From JBCBKP01 sp038521625 (GTDB lineage Bacteria; Planctomycetota; Phycisphaerae; Phycisphaerales; UBA1924), in assembly GCA_038521625.1 (NCBI GenBank), contig JBCBKP010000025.1, positions 1 to 47,652 of the forward strand: 47,652 nucleotides of DNA, written 5' to 3'. The notes under the pieces are model-generated. The model saw nothing but the letters and a program-made list of their open reading frames with translations. It searched no databases and was not told the origin of the DNA. The position numbers and the translations under genes were made by a program. Shown in pieces: positions 16,220-25,031 of the stretch. Each line of letters starts with the position of its first letter. Positions within the stretch are counted from its first letter, which is position 1.

Positions 16220-19021
16220 TCAGCGGAGGACGCGGAACTCGGGGTTGCCGACGATGAAGTTTGGAGCCGCCTGCAGGCGGGCGCCCTCGTCGGTGATGGC
16301 CCCGAGGGCGCTGTTGATGCGTGCGCGGGTTGCGGGTGTCAGCCAGCCGTGGTCGAGCGGGTCGGCGAGCGTCTCTGTGATGACCGAGGGCTGGTAGCCG
16401 CCGGCGACGATCGGCTGCAGAGCGCCGGGCCGATAGGTCTGGAGCCCGTAGAGCAGGCCGGTCGTGAAGTCGTTGGTCGACGCGACCGCCTTGAAGTCGT
16501 CGAAGATCTGCAGCTCCGGCGCCGCGAATCCGGCCGCCGAGAGCTGGGTGTTGAGCGGCGCGAAGGTCGGGAGGTAGAAGTTGAACACGGAGGGCGGCAG
16601 CATGAAGCCCTGGCCCGTGCGGCCGCGGTAGTCGATGTCAAAGTTCAGGTCGGGCTCGGGGTAGAACGGGAGGCTCGGATCGGCCAGTCCGAACGTGCGG
16701 GCGACGCCCATCTGGACGAGCATCGGCTCGAGCACCTTGCCGTAGAGCGGGTTCGAGCGGTACGCCGGGTTGCGGGCCTCGTCGTCGAGGAGGATCGCTT
16801 TCATCATCGAGGCGAGGCTGCCCCGGACTGTGCCGTAGGGACCCGAGCCGGCGTAGGCGTCGGCGACACGCCGGACGTATGCCGGCGTCGGGTTGCTCGT
16901 CGTGAACCTCTTGATCATCAGCGTCGCGAGGAACGGCGGATGGCTCGGATGCTGGAACAGGTTCTCGATCGCGATCGCGATGTCACGGCGGACCTCGACC
17001 TCGGTGCCCGTTCCGTCCGGCAGCGCGGGGATCAGTCCGCCCGCCGGGACGGCACCGGGGTAGGTCAGCAATTGCTTCGCACCGAACTCGTGCCGGGACG
17101 GCACGACGATCATCGGATAAGGGCTCGGGAAGGTCGGGTCGTCGGGCCCGCCGTCCGCGTCCACCAGCCCCGTGAACACGCGTGCGAACTGGCGGATGTC
17201 CGCGTTGTCGTACGAATCGATCGTCTCGCCGAAGACGTTGAGCTGCGGCGTCCCGTCCGGGTCCAGCAGCAGGAGGCCGACCGAGAAGAGCTGGATGATC
17301 TCTCGGGCGTAGTTCTCGTCCGGGTTCAGATTCAGGGCCGGGTTGGCCTTCTGGTTGCCCTTGAACGTCAGCCAGTTGCCCATCACGCCGTTGTACGACA
17401 TCGCGCTGAGCAGCGAGCGGTAGTTCCCGTCGGTCCCCGCGCTCGGGTCGGCGAACGCGTGGCGCAGGTACTCGTGGAAGAGCGTGCGCTCGAGGACGGG
17501 TGCGTCATCCACAGAGAACGCGTTGACCGGGATCACCTGTGCGAGCGCCCACGCGGTGCGCTGACGCAGCTGGTCTGGTGCGCCGTAGTAGATGTCGTCG
17601 ATCAGGTACCAGTTCGAGGTGACCGAGGCGAGCTCCTCGACCGTGGGATTGCGGCCTTCGAACTCCTCGGCGAAGAGCCGGCGGCCGCGATCCGCGGCGA
17701 ACGCTTCGGTGATGTAGCTCGGGGGTGTCGAGATCTGCTGGTCGATCCAGCCCTCGAATCCCAGAGACATCACCTGCGCTATGTCCGCCTCCGTTGGTCC
17801 CCATGCGGCCTGCCAGAGGAATCGGATCGCCTCGGCGCGCGTGACCTGTCCGGGAGGAGTCCAGGCGGCGGGCGCGACGGAGATGATCCGGGTCTCGGTG
17901 TCGGAGTTGCCCGCGTTGTCTCGGACCGTGAGCCTGACGGTGTGCTCGCCCGGGGTCGAGAACGTGTGTGTCGCGCGGTCGCCGGTGGCTGTGGCACCGT
18001 CGCCAAGCTGCCAGTCATACGACGCGATCGGGCCCTCGGCGTCGTTGCTCGGTCGGGCGTCCAGCGTCACCGTGAGCGGCGCGACGCCCACGTGCTGGCG
18101 GGCGTCGATCAGCGCGGTCGGTGGCTGGTCGACGCCGACTCGGACCGCGATGTCTCGTCTGGTCTCGGCGCGGCCGTCGCTGGCGATGACGGTGACCGTC
18201 GCTGTTCCGGTGATGCCGTCGGCGCCCCGGACAGTGAGAGATCTCTCGCCGGCGTCGCCCGAGATGTCCGCGGCCGCAGGGTCGACCACGGTCGCGTCGC
18301 TCGATTCGATCCGTAGGGCGATCGCGTTCTCCGGCCGTCTGTCGTCGCGGACTCGGAGGGCGATCGGTGCCGATGAGCCACCCGACGGTGCGAAGGCGGA
18401 CGGCGGCACGCTCAGGTCGGGCGGGAGATCGGTGAGCCTCGAGGCGTTGAAGTACGTCGAGACGAACGCCGAAACGTCCAGCTGCGAGACGATCCCGTTG
18501 CCGTCGAGATCGGCCAGCCGGCTGCCCGTGAAGTACGCGCTGACGAACCCGGCGATATCGAGCTGACTCAGCAGGCCGTCGCCGGTGTAGTCGCCCGCCA
18601 GGGCGCCGAATCGGATCTGGGTCGAGGGCTGAATCTCGCCGTTCGCATCGACGACGTCGATGAGCCGGATTCTGATCTCGGATCCGTCGCCGTGCGGCGG
18701 GAGCGCGATGTTGACCTGTCGGGCGTTCCCGGCGTCGAGCTGTGCGGTGGTCATTGTCGAGCCGATCTCGACGCGGCGGACCGCGGCGATCGGTCGGTCG
18801 AAGAGAACTGCGACGGCGAGTGGTCCCTGGGCGGGGGCGAACGGGAGGACCGAGACCGGCCCGGTGGTCGCAACGGTCGCCGCGGCATTCGAGGCGGGCG
18901 CGACGACGACGACGCTCGCGAGTCGCGGCGGTGCGGCTGCGGCTGCGGCGGACGCGGCGCTCGGGAGCGTTGCGATCAGCGCGAGGAGGGATGGCGTCCG
19001 GGATGCCTTGCTCAAGATCAT
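16220..19021 (-). CDS. Exported DUF1800 protein with dockerin-like and PKD domains
   Basis: A 933-residue exported protein. A signal peptide (S-L-L-A-L-I-A-T-L-P-S-A-A-S-A) opens it. Around residues 140-195 are two copies of a calcium-loop motif, G-D-Y-T-G-D-G-L-L-S-Q-L-D and D-L-D-G-N-G-I-V-S-Q-L-D, resembling a type I dockerin. Residues ~305-385 resemble a PKD domain (V-T-L-D-A-R-P-S-N-D ... H-T-F-S-T-P-G-E-H-T-V-R-L). The C-terminal ~530 residues are the DUF1800 region, with R-F-L-W-Q-A-A-W-G-P-T, N-E-N-Y-A-R-E-like N-P-D-E-N-Y-A-R-E-I-I-Q-L-F-S-V-G and L-P-P-S-V-F-N-F-Y. DUF1800 with DUF1501 is a recurrent exported pair of unknown function. The dockerin suggests binding to a cohesin-like partner. 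Confidence 0.88.
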   Translation of the reverse strand: MILSKASRTPSLLALIATLPSAASAAAAAAPPRLASVVVVAPASNAAATVATTGPVSVLPFAPAQGPLAVAVLFDRPIAAVRRVEIGSTMTTAQLDAGNARQVNIALPPHGDGSEIRIRLIDVVDANGEIQPSTQIRFGALAGDYTGDGLLSQLDIAGFVSAYFTGSRLADLDGNGIVSQLDVSAFVSTYFNASRLTDLPPDLSVPPSAFAPSGGSSAPIALRVRDDRRPENAIALRIESSDATVVDPAAADISGDAGERSLTVRGADGITGTATVTVIASDGRAETRRDIAVRVGVDQPPTALIDARQHVGVAPLTVTLDARPSNDAEGPIASYDWQLGDGATATGDRATHTFSTPGEHTVRLTVRDNAGNSDTETRIISVAPAAWTPPGQVTRAEAIRFLWQAAWGPTEADIAQVMSLGFEGWIDQQISTPPSYITEAFAADRGRRLFAEEFEGRNPTVEELASVTSNWYLIDDIYYGAPDQLRQRTAWALAQVIPVNAFSVDDAPVLERTLFHEYLRHAFADPSAGTDGNYRSLLSAMSYNGVMGNWLTFKGNQKANPALNLNPDENYAREIIQLFSVGLLLLDPDGTPQLNVFGETIDSYDNADIRQFARVFTGLVDADGGPDDPTFPSPYPMIVVPSRHEFGAKQLLTYPGAVPAGGLIPALPDGTGTEVEVRRDIAIAIENLFQHPSHPPFLATLMIKRFTTSNPTPAYVRRVADAYAGSGPYGTVRGSLASMMKAILLDDEARNPAYRSNPLYGKVLEPMLVQMGVARTFGLADPSLPFYPEPDLNFDIDYRGRTGQGFMLPPSVFNFYLPTFAPLNTQLSAAGFAAPELQIFDDFKAVASTNDFTTGLLYGLQTYRPGALQPIVAGGYQPSVITETLADPLDHGWLTPATRARINSALGAITDEGARLQAAPNFIVGNPEFRVLR

Positions 19022-19157
19022 CGGGATCTCCGCGGAGGGCTTCGCGGTCCCGTTCTTCGGGTCCGCACGGGTGAGTCGCGGCGGGCGTCTGGCGGAACCG
19101 ACAGCGGGCCCGATCGTTAAGCGGTTGTCCCTGTTGTTCCCGGCGATAACACCGGTC

Positions 19158-19175
19158 TGCGCAAAGATTTGCGCA
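19158..19175. promoter_or_regulatory. Inverted repeat in divergent intergenic region
   Basis: TGCGCAAA and TTTGCGCA are separated by two bases, giving an 18-base near-palindrome between the DUF1800 gene and the repeat-protein gene. Its position between divergent genes fits an operator. No regulator is identified. Confidence 0.4.
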
Positions 19176-19205
19176 TGGGCGTCCGTCGCGCTCGGAGGGC
19201 GTGTT

Positions 19206-19217
19206 GTAACCGGTTAC
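19206..19217. promoter_or_regulatory. Candidate LacI-family operator
   Basis: GTAACCGGTTAC is a perfect 12-base palindrome 63 bases before the repeat-protein start. The core AACCGGTT with central CG flanked by GT/AC matches the general form of LacI-family operators, which often control sugar-use genes. No LacI-type regulator gene lies in the window, so the assignment rests on the motif alone. Confidence 0.45.
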
Positions 19218-19280
19218 GCTCGGCCCGGGCCTCGCATGTGGCCGAATGCACATCCCCTTTCTTGCGATACGGAGTCGCCG

Positions 19281-22200
19281 ATGTCTCGCTCGCTCTGGCT
19301 CGTCGCTCTCGCCGGTTCGCTGACTTCCGCCGCCGACGCCCAGGCGATCTGGACTCGGGGGGGCAACACCGATTTCTGGGAGACGGCCGCGAACTGGAGC
19401 ACCGGTGCCGTGCCGGACGGCACCGGGGTGAACGTGCTGATCGACCAGGATCTTGTCAATCAGACGCTCGCGGTGCTGCAGAGCGCACGGGCCGTCGGGG
19501 GGCTGTCGATCTCGCCGGGCGACGCGCTGACTCTCAGCCAGGGCAGTTCGCTCAGCGTGAACGGCGGCATGGACAACCGCGGCACGACGAACATCGTGTC
19601 GATCGCGTCGACTTCGGCGACGACCGATCTGATCTTCGTGGGCTCGCAGGCGATCGTCGGCGATGGCGACCTGATCTTGAGCGACGATCCGCACAACCGG
19701 ATCGTCGCGAACGGTGCCGTGCTGACGAACGGCGCGCTTCACACGATCCGCGGGGCCGGGCAGTTGCTCGTGAACTCGGGCTCGATGACGAACGACGGTC
19801 AGATCCGCGCCGCGGGCGCGAACGCTCTCGTGCTGAATCCGGGGGCGCCCGGCACGGGCGGCGCGTTCGTGTTCCGGAACAACGGCGTGCTGCAGGCCGA
19901 TTTCGGCGGCGCGCTGACTTTGCTCGACGGCACGTACGAGAACAACTCGGCGATCACCGCGCAGAACGGCGGTGTCGTCAACATCAACTCGAACGCGGTC
20001 ATCGATGGTGGTCAGATCGTGAGCAATGGATCGGGGGTCGTCAACGCGAACGCCGGCGCCGACTTCACGGGTGTGGAGACGGTCAACGGGACCGACGTCA
20101 CTCAGGGCCAGGGTCAGAGCGTCGAGATCAGGAGTGGTCTGCAGAACAACGGGGTCTGGACGATCGCGAGCGTCGATTCGACCTTCGCCACGACGGATAT
20201 CTCGTTCGTGGGCGATCAGGACCTCGCGGGGACGGGTCGGCTCGTTTTCAGCGACGATCCGCACAACCGTCTGGTCGCGAGCAGCTCGACGCTGACGAAC
20301 CTCCCGATGCACACGATCGAGGGCGCCGGGCAGGTGCTCGTGAACTCGGGCGGGCTCGTCAACCGGGGCACGGTCCGGGCGACCGGCACGAACGCGCTGG
20401 TCGTGGATCCGGGCGGCACGGTCGGCGATGTGTTCGTCAATGACGGCGTCTTGGAGGCGGTCGGTGCCGGGGGGCTCTCGCTCCAAGCGGGGCGATACCA
20501 GAACAACACGGCGATCCGGGTGGGCGATGGTTCGGTCTTGAACGTGAACTCGACCGCCGTCGTCGAGGGCGGCGAGCTGCGGACGGACGGTTCCGGCGTG
20601 ATCCTGGCGAACGCCGGCGCGGACTTCACCGGCGTCCGCCTCGTCGGTGGGAGTCGTGCTCGGCAGCGCCAGTCGCAGAACGTCGAGATCCGGTCCGGTC
20701 TCACGAACGACGGCGTCTGGGAGGTCCTGTCCGAGGACAGCTCGGCCGCGACGACCGATCTCAGCTTCGTGGGTGACCAGAGCCTGGTCGGCGGCGGGGA
20801 AGTGTTTCTCTCGGACGATCCCCAGAACCGACTTCTCGCGAACGGCAGCTTCTTGGCCCACGGCGCATCGCACACGATCCGCGGCTCTGGGCAGATCCTG
20901 GCGAACAGCGGCGGGCTCGAGAACCAGGGGACGATGAGGGCGACCGGCGACAACGCGCTGGTGCTCGACCCGGGCGTCGAGGGATTCATCAACAACGGGA
21001 TCATCCGCGCAGAGGGACTCGGCGGGCTGTCGCTGAACGGCGGTGTCTACACGAACAACACCTCAATCGAGGTGCTCGCGGATTCGCGGCTCGACATCAA
21101 CTCGTCGGCGGTCGTCGCGGGAGGGGCTCTGCAGAGCGCGGGAACCGGCGTGATCTTCCCCAACAGCGGGTCGGATCTCACGGGGGTGTCGGTCTCGTCC
21201 GGATCGACCGTCGTGCAGAACCAGAGCCAGGCTGTCGAGATCCGCAGCGGGCTCGTGAACGACGCGGTGTGGCGCATGGACAGTTCCGACTCATCGGCGG
21301 CGACGACCGACCTGAGCTTCGTTGGTTCGCAGATGTTGTCGGGTTCTGGGGAGTTCCTGATGAACGATGACGCGGGCAACCGCGTCCTCGCGAACGGCTC
21401 CGTGCTCACGCAGGCCGCCGGCCACACCATCCGCGGGGCCGGTTCGATTCTGCTCAACAACGGTGGCATCATCAATGAGGGGTCGATCCTTGCGCAGGGC
21501 GGGACCGCGCTGGTGATCGATCCCGGTGTTCAGGGCTTCGTCAACGACGGCGTCGTGCGTGCCGAGGGCGGGGGCGGCCTGCTCCTGCAGGGCGGCGTGT
21601 ACGACAACAACACGGCGATCGAGGTTGCGAACGGATCGCAGCTCCGGATCGGCAGCTCCGCGGTGATCGAGGGCGGTCGGCTGACCAGCACGGGCTCGGG
21701 CGTGATCCTGCCGCTCAGCGGGGCCGATCTGACCGGGGTGAATGTGACGTCCGGATCGCGGGTGGTTCAGTCTCAGAGCCAGCCCGTGGAGATCCGGCAG
21801 GGGCTCGTCAATGACGCGGTCTGGGAGGTGAACAGTGTGGACACTTCGTCCGGGATCACCGACCTGAGCTTCGTCGGTTCGCAGGCGCTCTCGGGGGGCG
21901 GTGAGATCGTCTTCAGCGATGACCCGCAGAACCGTATCCTCGCGCAGGGCGTCGTCTTGACTCAAGCGACTGATCACACGATCCGCGGCGCGGGATCTCT
22001 GCTGGCGAACAACGGCGGGATCATCAACAACGGCTCGATCCTGGCCCAGGGCGCCAACGCGCTCGGCATCGATCCCGGTGTGCAGGGATTCGTCAATAAC
22101 GGCACGCTCCGCGCCGAGGGTCCCGGCGGCCTGAACCTGTTCGGCGGCGTCTACGAGAACCTTGGCGACACGATCGAGGTCGCGAGCGGGTCCGTGGTTC

Positions 22201-23267
22201 GGGTCTTCGCGTCGGCCGAGATCCGAGACGGCACGCTCTCGGGGTCTGGGTCGGGTGTGTTCGAGGCGCTGAACGGGGCCGACTTCACGCGCGTCACGGT
22301 CGCCGCGGGCACGCTCGTGCGTCAGGGACAGTCGCAGCCGGCCGAGATCCGTGGCGGGCTCGTGAACAACGGGCGGTGGGAGATCAACTCGGTTGACACG
22401 TCGTCCGGGTTCACCGATCTGAGCTTCGTGGGCGAGCAGGCGATCTCGGGCTCGGGGCAGCTCGTGCTCGCGGACGATCCGCAGAGCCGGATCCTGTCGG
22501 CGGGTGCGGTGCTCACCAACGCCGCGGGTCACACGATCCGCGGCGCCGGTCGCGTGCTGGCGAACTCCGGCGGGCTCGCGAACCGCGGGGCGATCCTTGC
22601 GACCGGCGCGAACTCGCTCTTCATTGATGCCGGTGTTGAGGGGTTCAACAACCTCCCGGGCGGGATTCTGGGTGGTGACTCCACGGTCGTGCTGCTCGAT
22701 CCCAGCGTCGTCAACGACGGCCGGATCGCCCCTGGGCTGACGCCCGGTGCGCCGGCGACGTTCGGCATCTCCGGGAACCTGAGCAACAACGTCAACGCCA
22801 TCACCGAGTTCGAGCTCGGCAACGTGTCGTCCGACGCGATAGCGGTGACGGGCAGCTACCAGGCCGGCGGCGTGATCGACCTGAGGCAGATCGCGGGGTT
22901 CAGCCCGTTGCCGTCGGATGTCTTCACGCTCGTGACCGCGACGAGCGGCATCAACGGCGTCTACTTCAACGCGGTGCCGGCGATGAACCAGAACTCGGTC
23001 GTCGTGTCGGGACAGGGTCTGACCGGGACGCTGGTCTACAACCCCGGCTCGATCCAGCTCACGAACGTGATCGTGACCGACCCGAACCAGGCGTGCAGCC
23101 GGGCGGATTTCACGACGCCGTTCGGGACGCTGAACGGCTCGGACGTGCAGGCGTTCATCACGCTCTTGAACATGGGCGACCCGCGGACCGACTTCACGAC
23201 GGACGGCTCGGAGGACATCTTTGACACGATCGAGTTCCTGCGCGTGTTCGATCTCGGCTGCCCCTGA
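19281..23267 (+). CDS. Large exported repeat protein with GC-type dockerin tail
   Basis: A 1328-residue exported protein. Signal peptide: M-S-R-S-L-W-L-V-A-L-A-G-S-L-T-S-A-A-D-A-Q-A, then an entry segment typical of secreted beta-helices (W-x4-N-T-D-F-W-E-T-A-A-N-W). Most of the body consists of six tandem repeats of about 184-190 residues, rich in Asn, Gly and short beta strands, with recurrent N-G-G/N-S-G-G, L-S-F-V-G, S-D-D-P and H-T-I-R-G-A-G. This pattern suggests a beta-solenoid like an autotransporter passenger, but no beta-barrel follows. The last ~60 residues (from C-S-R-A-D-F-T to D-L-G-C-P) are a dockerin-like domain bounded by Cys, which I take as a cell-surface attachment tail. 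The start is ATG 19281; the open frame upstream is shadow sequence. Confidence 0.85.
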   Translation: MSRSLWLVALAGSLTSAADAQAIWTRGGNTDFWETAANWSTGAVPDGTGVNVLIDQDLVNQTLAVLQSARAVGGLSISPGDALTLSQGSSLSVNGGMDNRGTTNIVSIASTSATTDLIFVGSQAIVGDGDLILSDDPHNRIVANGAVLTNGALHTIRGAGQLLVNSGSMTNDGQIRAAGANALVLNPGAPGTGGAFVFRNNGVLQADFGGALTLLDGTYENNSAITAQNGGVVNINSNAVIDGGQIVSNGSGVVNANAGADFTGVETVNGTDVTQGQGQSVEIRSGLQNNGVWTIASVDSTFATTDISFVGDQDLAGTGRLVFSDDPHNRLVASSSTLTNLPMHTIEGAGQVLVNSGGLVNRGTVRATGTNALVVDPGGTVGDVFVNDGVLEAVGAGGLSLQAGRYQNNTAIRVGDGSVLNVNSTAVVEGGELRTDGSGVILANAGADFTGVRLVGGSRARQRQSQNVEIRSGLTNDGVWEVLSEDSSAATTDLSFVGDQSLVGGGEVFLSDDPQNRLLANGSFLAHGASHTIRGSGQILANSGGLENQGTMRATGDNALVLDPGVEGFINNGIIRAEGLGGLSLNGGVYTNNTSIEVLADSRLDINSSAVVAGGALQSAGTGVIFPNSGSDLTGVSVSSGSTVVQNQSQAVEIRSGLVNDAVWRMDSSDSSAATTDLSFVGSQMLSGSGEFLMNDDAGNRVLANGSVLTQAAGHTIRGAGSILLNNGGIINEGSILAQGGTALVIDPGVQGFVNDGVVRAEGGGGLLLQGGVYDNNTAIEVANGSQLRIGSSAVIEGGRLTSTGSGVILPLSGADLTGVNVTSGSRVVQSQSQPVEIRQGLVNDAVWEVNSVDTSSGITDLSFVGSQALSGGGEIVFSDDPQNRILAQGVVLTQATDHTIRGAGSLLANNGGIINNGSILAQGANALGIDPGVQGFVNNGTLRAEGPGGLNLFGGVYENLGDTIEVASGSVVRVFASAEIRDGTLSGSGSGVFEALNGADFTRVTVAAGTLVRQGQSQPAEIRGGLVNNGRWEINSVDTSSGFTDLSFVGEQAISGSGQLVLADDPQSRILSAGAVLTNAAGHTIRGAGRVLANSGGLANRGAILATGANSLFIDAGVEGFNNLPGGILGGDSTVVLLDPSVVNDGRIAPGLTPGAPATFGISGNLSNNVNAITEFELGNVSSDAIAVTGSYQAGGVIDLRQIAGFSPLPSDVFTLVTATSGINGVYFNAVPAMNQNSVVVSGQGLTGTLVYNPGSIQLTNVIVTDPNQACSRADFTTPFGTLNGSDVQAFITLLNMGDPRTDFTTDGSEDIFDTIEFLRVFDLGCP
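19551..22680 (+). repeat. Six tandem ~555-bp coding repeats
   Basis: Equivalent points of the repeat (the V-E-I-R-S-G-L position) fall at 19551, 20121, 20682, 21234, 21786 and 22341, so the spacings are 570, 561, 552, 552 and 555 bases. The first copy is the most diverged and the last is cut short by a different C-terminal segment. Neighbouring inner copies share long stretches of residues, which points to recent duplication or gene conversion. Confidence 0.85.
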
Positions 23268-23318
23268 GCGAGCGGGCCTCGGCGCGGATCACGGATCATC
23301 GGACCACCCGAGGTCTAG

Positions 23319-23334
23319 GGCGGCGAACGCCGCC
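23319..23334. terminator. GC hairpin after the repeat-protein gene
   Basis: GGCGGC and GCCGCC pair around GAAC about 50 bases past the stop codon of the repeat protein. It lacks a T-run. It could end or stabilise the transcript. Confidence 0.3.
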
Positions 23335-23496
23335 GCGGAGACCGCCGGGCCCGGGAGCGGGTAAGGGGTCGGGTCGATTCCTAAGTGTTTCTCCTGGCGT
23401 CTGTTCTGAGCTGCGGCTCTTCGTGTGGGCGTGATGTCCGATTAGACTCCGACTGTCTGGGGCGACCGTCCGGGAGCATCGGAGAGGAGAATGGCC

Positions 23497-24996
23497 ATGC
23501 GTCGATCGACCGCACAAGGCGTGGCAGTGGCGGTGTGTGCGCTCGCGAGTGTGAGCGCCGGTGCTGCGGCTGGTTCGATGCCGCAGGTGTTCTATGTTGA
23601 CTTCGACACGATCATCGACGCGGAGCCGGGCACGCCGGGCCTGCCGGATCCGGCGTTCATCTACGACTACAGCCCCGATCAGAGGGCGTTCATCCTCGGG
23701 TATCTGAACGAACGCTATGAGTCGTACGGGATGATGTTCGTCGAGGGGACGAAGCCGGCGCCGGGCGCTGGCTCGAATGTCACGCTCAACTCTGGCTCCG
23801 GCGCCGGTGCGGAGCAGATCGACTTCCGCAATCTCGATGGTGGCGATGACGCGGACGTGAACATCCTCAGCATCTTCGAGGAGTTCCTCGGGGTGACGAC
23901 CTACACCGACGCGGACGTCGTGATCGGCACGGCCAACGTCGTCGGCCACGAGGCCGAGCACCTGATGGGGATGCGTCACCACGACAAGGCCGGGCCTGTC
24001 GGCCTCGGCATCGGTGGCGGGTTGTTCCCGGGTGACTTCACGCCGACGTATCCCGGGCCCGTCGGTGGTTTCGACTCGGGCAAGACGACGACATCGTTGC
24101 ACGCGGGCGGCGTGCTAACTTTCTCGAATCTCACCAAGCCGAAGGTCATCCCCGAGCGGCTGATTCCGCGTCTGATCGTCGCCGGCGATCCCGGGTTCAC
24201 GATCACCGAGGCCGGCGGGAACAACATGTTCCCGACGGCGCAGGCGATCGATCCGGCGCCGTTCGGGGCGCCGTACCCGCTGCGACCGAGCCTGGGGCCC
24301 GATGTGATCGACGGCCGAGCCCTCGTCGTGGCCGGAGCTCTCGATATCCCCGGCATCGGCGGCGGCTTCGTGAGCGATTACTACGAGTTCACCGGGACGG
24401 CGGGCGAGCCATGGACGATCGAGGCGATGAGCTACATTCTCCCCGATCCGGACAGCGACGGAGAGAGATACTTCGACAACGCGGACGTCGCCATCATCTT
24501 GCTCGCGGGCTCGGACGCGCCGATGGGTGTGGCGCCGGGCTCGGTCATCCCGTACTACTCGGATCCGTTCGGTGCCGTGAACGATGACGATGACGACGCC
24601 GATCAGGTCCCGTCGAGCAAGCCGTTCGACAGCTACGCCGGCGCGACGCTTCTCGACGTGGTGCTCCCCTACACCGGCTCTTACGTCATCGAGGTCATCG
24701 CCGCCGCGCCGTTCATCGGCACGGGCAAGGACGGCTCCGATGGCGGCAGCTACGAGCTGTTCATGTACACCGTCAAGCCGACGACGCTTCCCCGGTGCTC
24801 GGGTGCCGACATCATCCCCGACTTTGCCCACACCTCGGACGATGTCGTCGCGTTCCTGGAGCTGACCGAGATCGGGGAGCAGTTCATCGGTGACCCGGCG
24901 TTCCCCGACATCGCGGCGGACGTCAACATCGACGGGCTGCTCAACATCTTCGATATGATCGACTTCTTACGCGAGTTCGATCTCGGTTGCCCCTGA
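23497..24996 (+). CDS. Exported metzincin-like zinc metalloprotease with GC-type dockerin tail
   Basis: A 499-residue exported protein. Signal peptide: M-R-R-S-T-A-Q-G-V-A-V-A-V-C-A-L-A. The zinc site is H-E-A-E-H-L-M-G-M-R-H-H-D (H151, E152, H155, H161), which fits the metzincin consensus H-E-x2-H-x2-G-x2-H-x-D. The middle (~residues 265-420) looks like a pre-peptidase C-terminal-type beta domain (D-Y-Y-E-F-T-G-T-A-G, G-S-Y-V-I-E-V). The final ~60 residues (C-S-G-A-D ... D-L-G-C-P) are the same dockerin-like tail as in the preceding gene. ATG 23497 was chosen because AGGAG lies 8 bases upstream; ATG 23491 is too close to it. The protease substrate is unknown. Confidence 0.82.
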   Translation: MRRSTAQGVAVAVCALASVSAGAAAGSMPQVFYVDFDTIIDAEPGTPGLPDPAFIYDYSPDQRAFILGYLNERYESYGMMFVEGTKPAPGAGSNVTLNSGSGAGAEQIDFRNLDGGDDADVNILSIFEEFLGVTTYTDADVVIGTANVVGHEAEHLMGMRHHDKAGPVGLGIGGGLFPGDFTPTYPGPVGGFDSGKTTTSLHAGGVLTFSNLTKPKVIPERLIPRLIVAGDPGFTITEAGGNNMFPTAQAIDPAPFGAPYPLRPSLGPDVIDGRALVVAGALDIPGIGGGFVSDYYEFTGTAGEPWTIEAMSYILPDPDSDGERYFDNADVAIILLAGSDAPMGVAPGSVIPYYSDPFGAVNDDDDDADQVPSSKPFDSYAGATLLDVVLPYTGSYVIEVIAAAPFIGTGKDGSDGGSYELFMYTVKPTTLPRCSGADIIPDFAHTSDDVVAFLELTEIGEQFIGDPAFPDIAADVNIDGLLNIFDMIDFLREFDLGCP

Positions 24997-25031
24997 TCGG
25001 GCCGTGGGGCTCGCGGGCGGCGGGTATCTTG

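Noticed and set aside
15134..18316. Open frame of 1060 codons on the plus strand
   Set aside because: Antisense shadow of the DUF1501 and DUF1800 genes, rich in Arg, Val and Glu without domains.
18015..20873. Open frame of 952 codons on the minus strand
   Set aside because: Crosses the DUF1800 and repeat-protein genes in other frames and lacks protein-like features.
23000..23267. PEP-CTERM or LPXTG sorting signal in the repeat protein
   Set aside because: No such motif or terminal membrane helix is present; the tail is the Cys-bounded dockerin-like domain.
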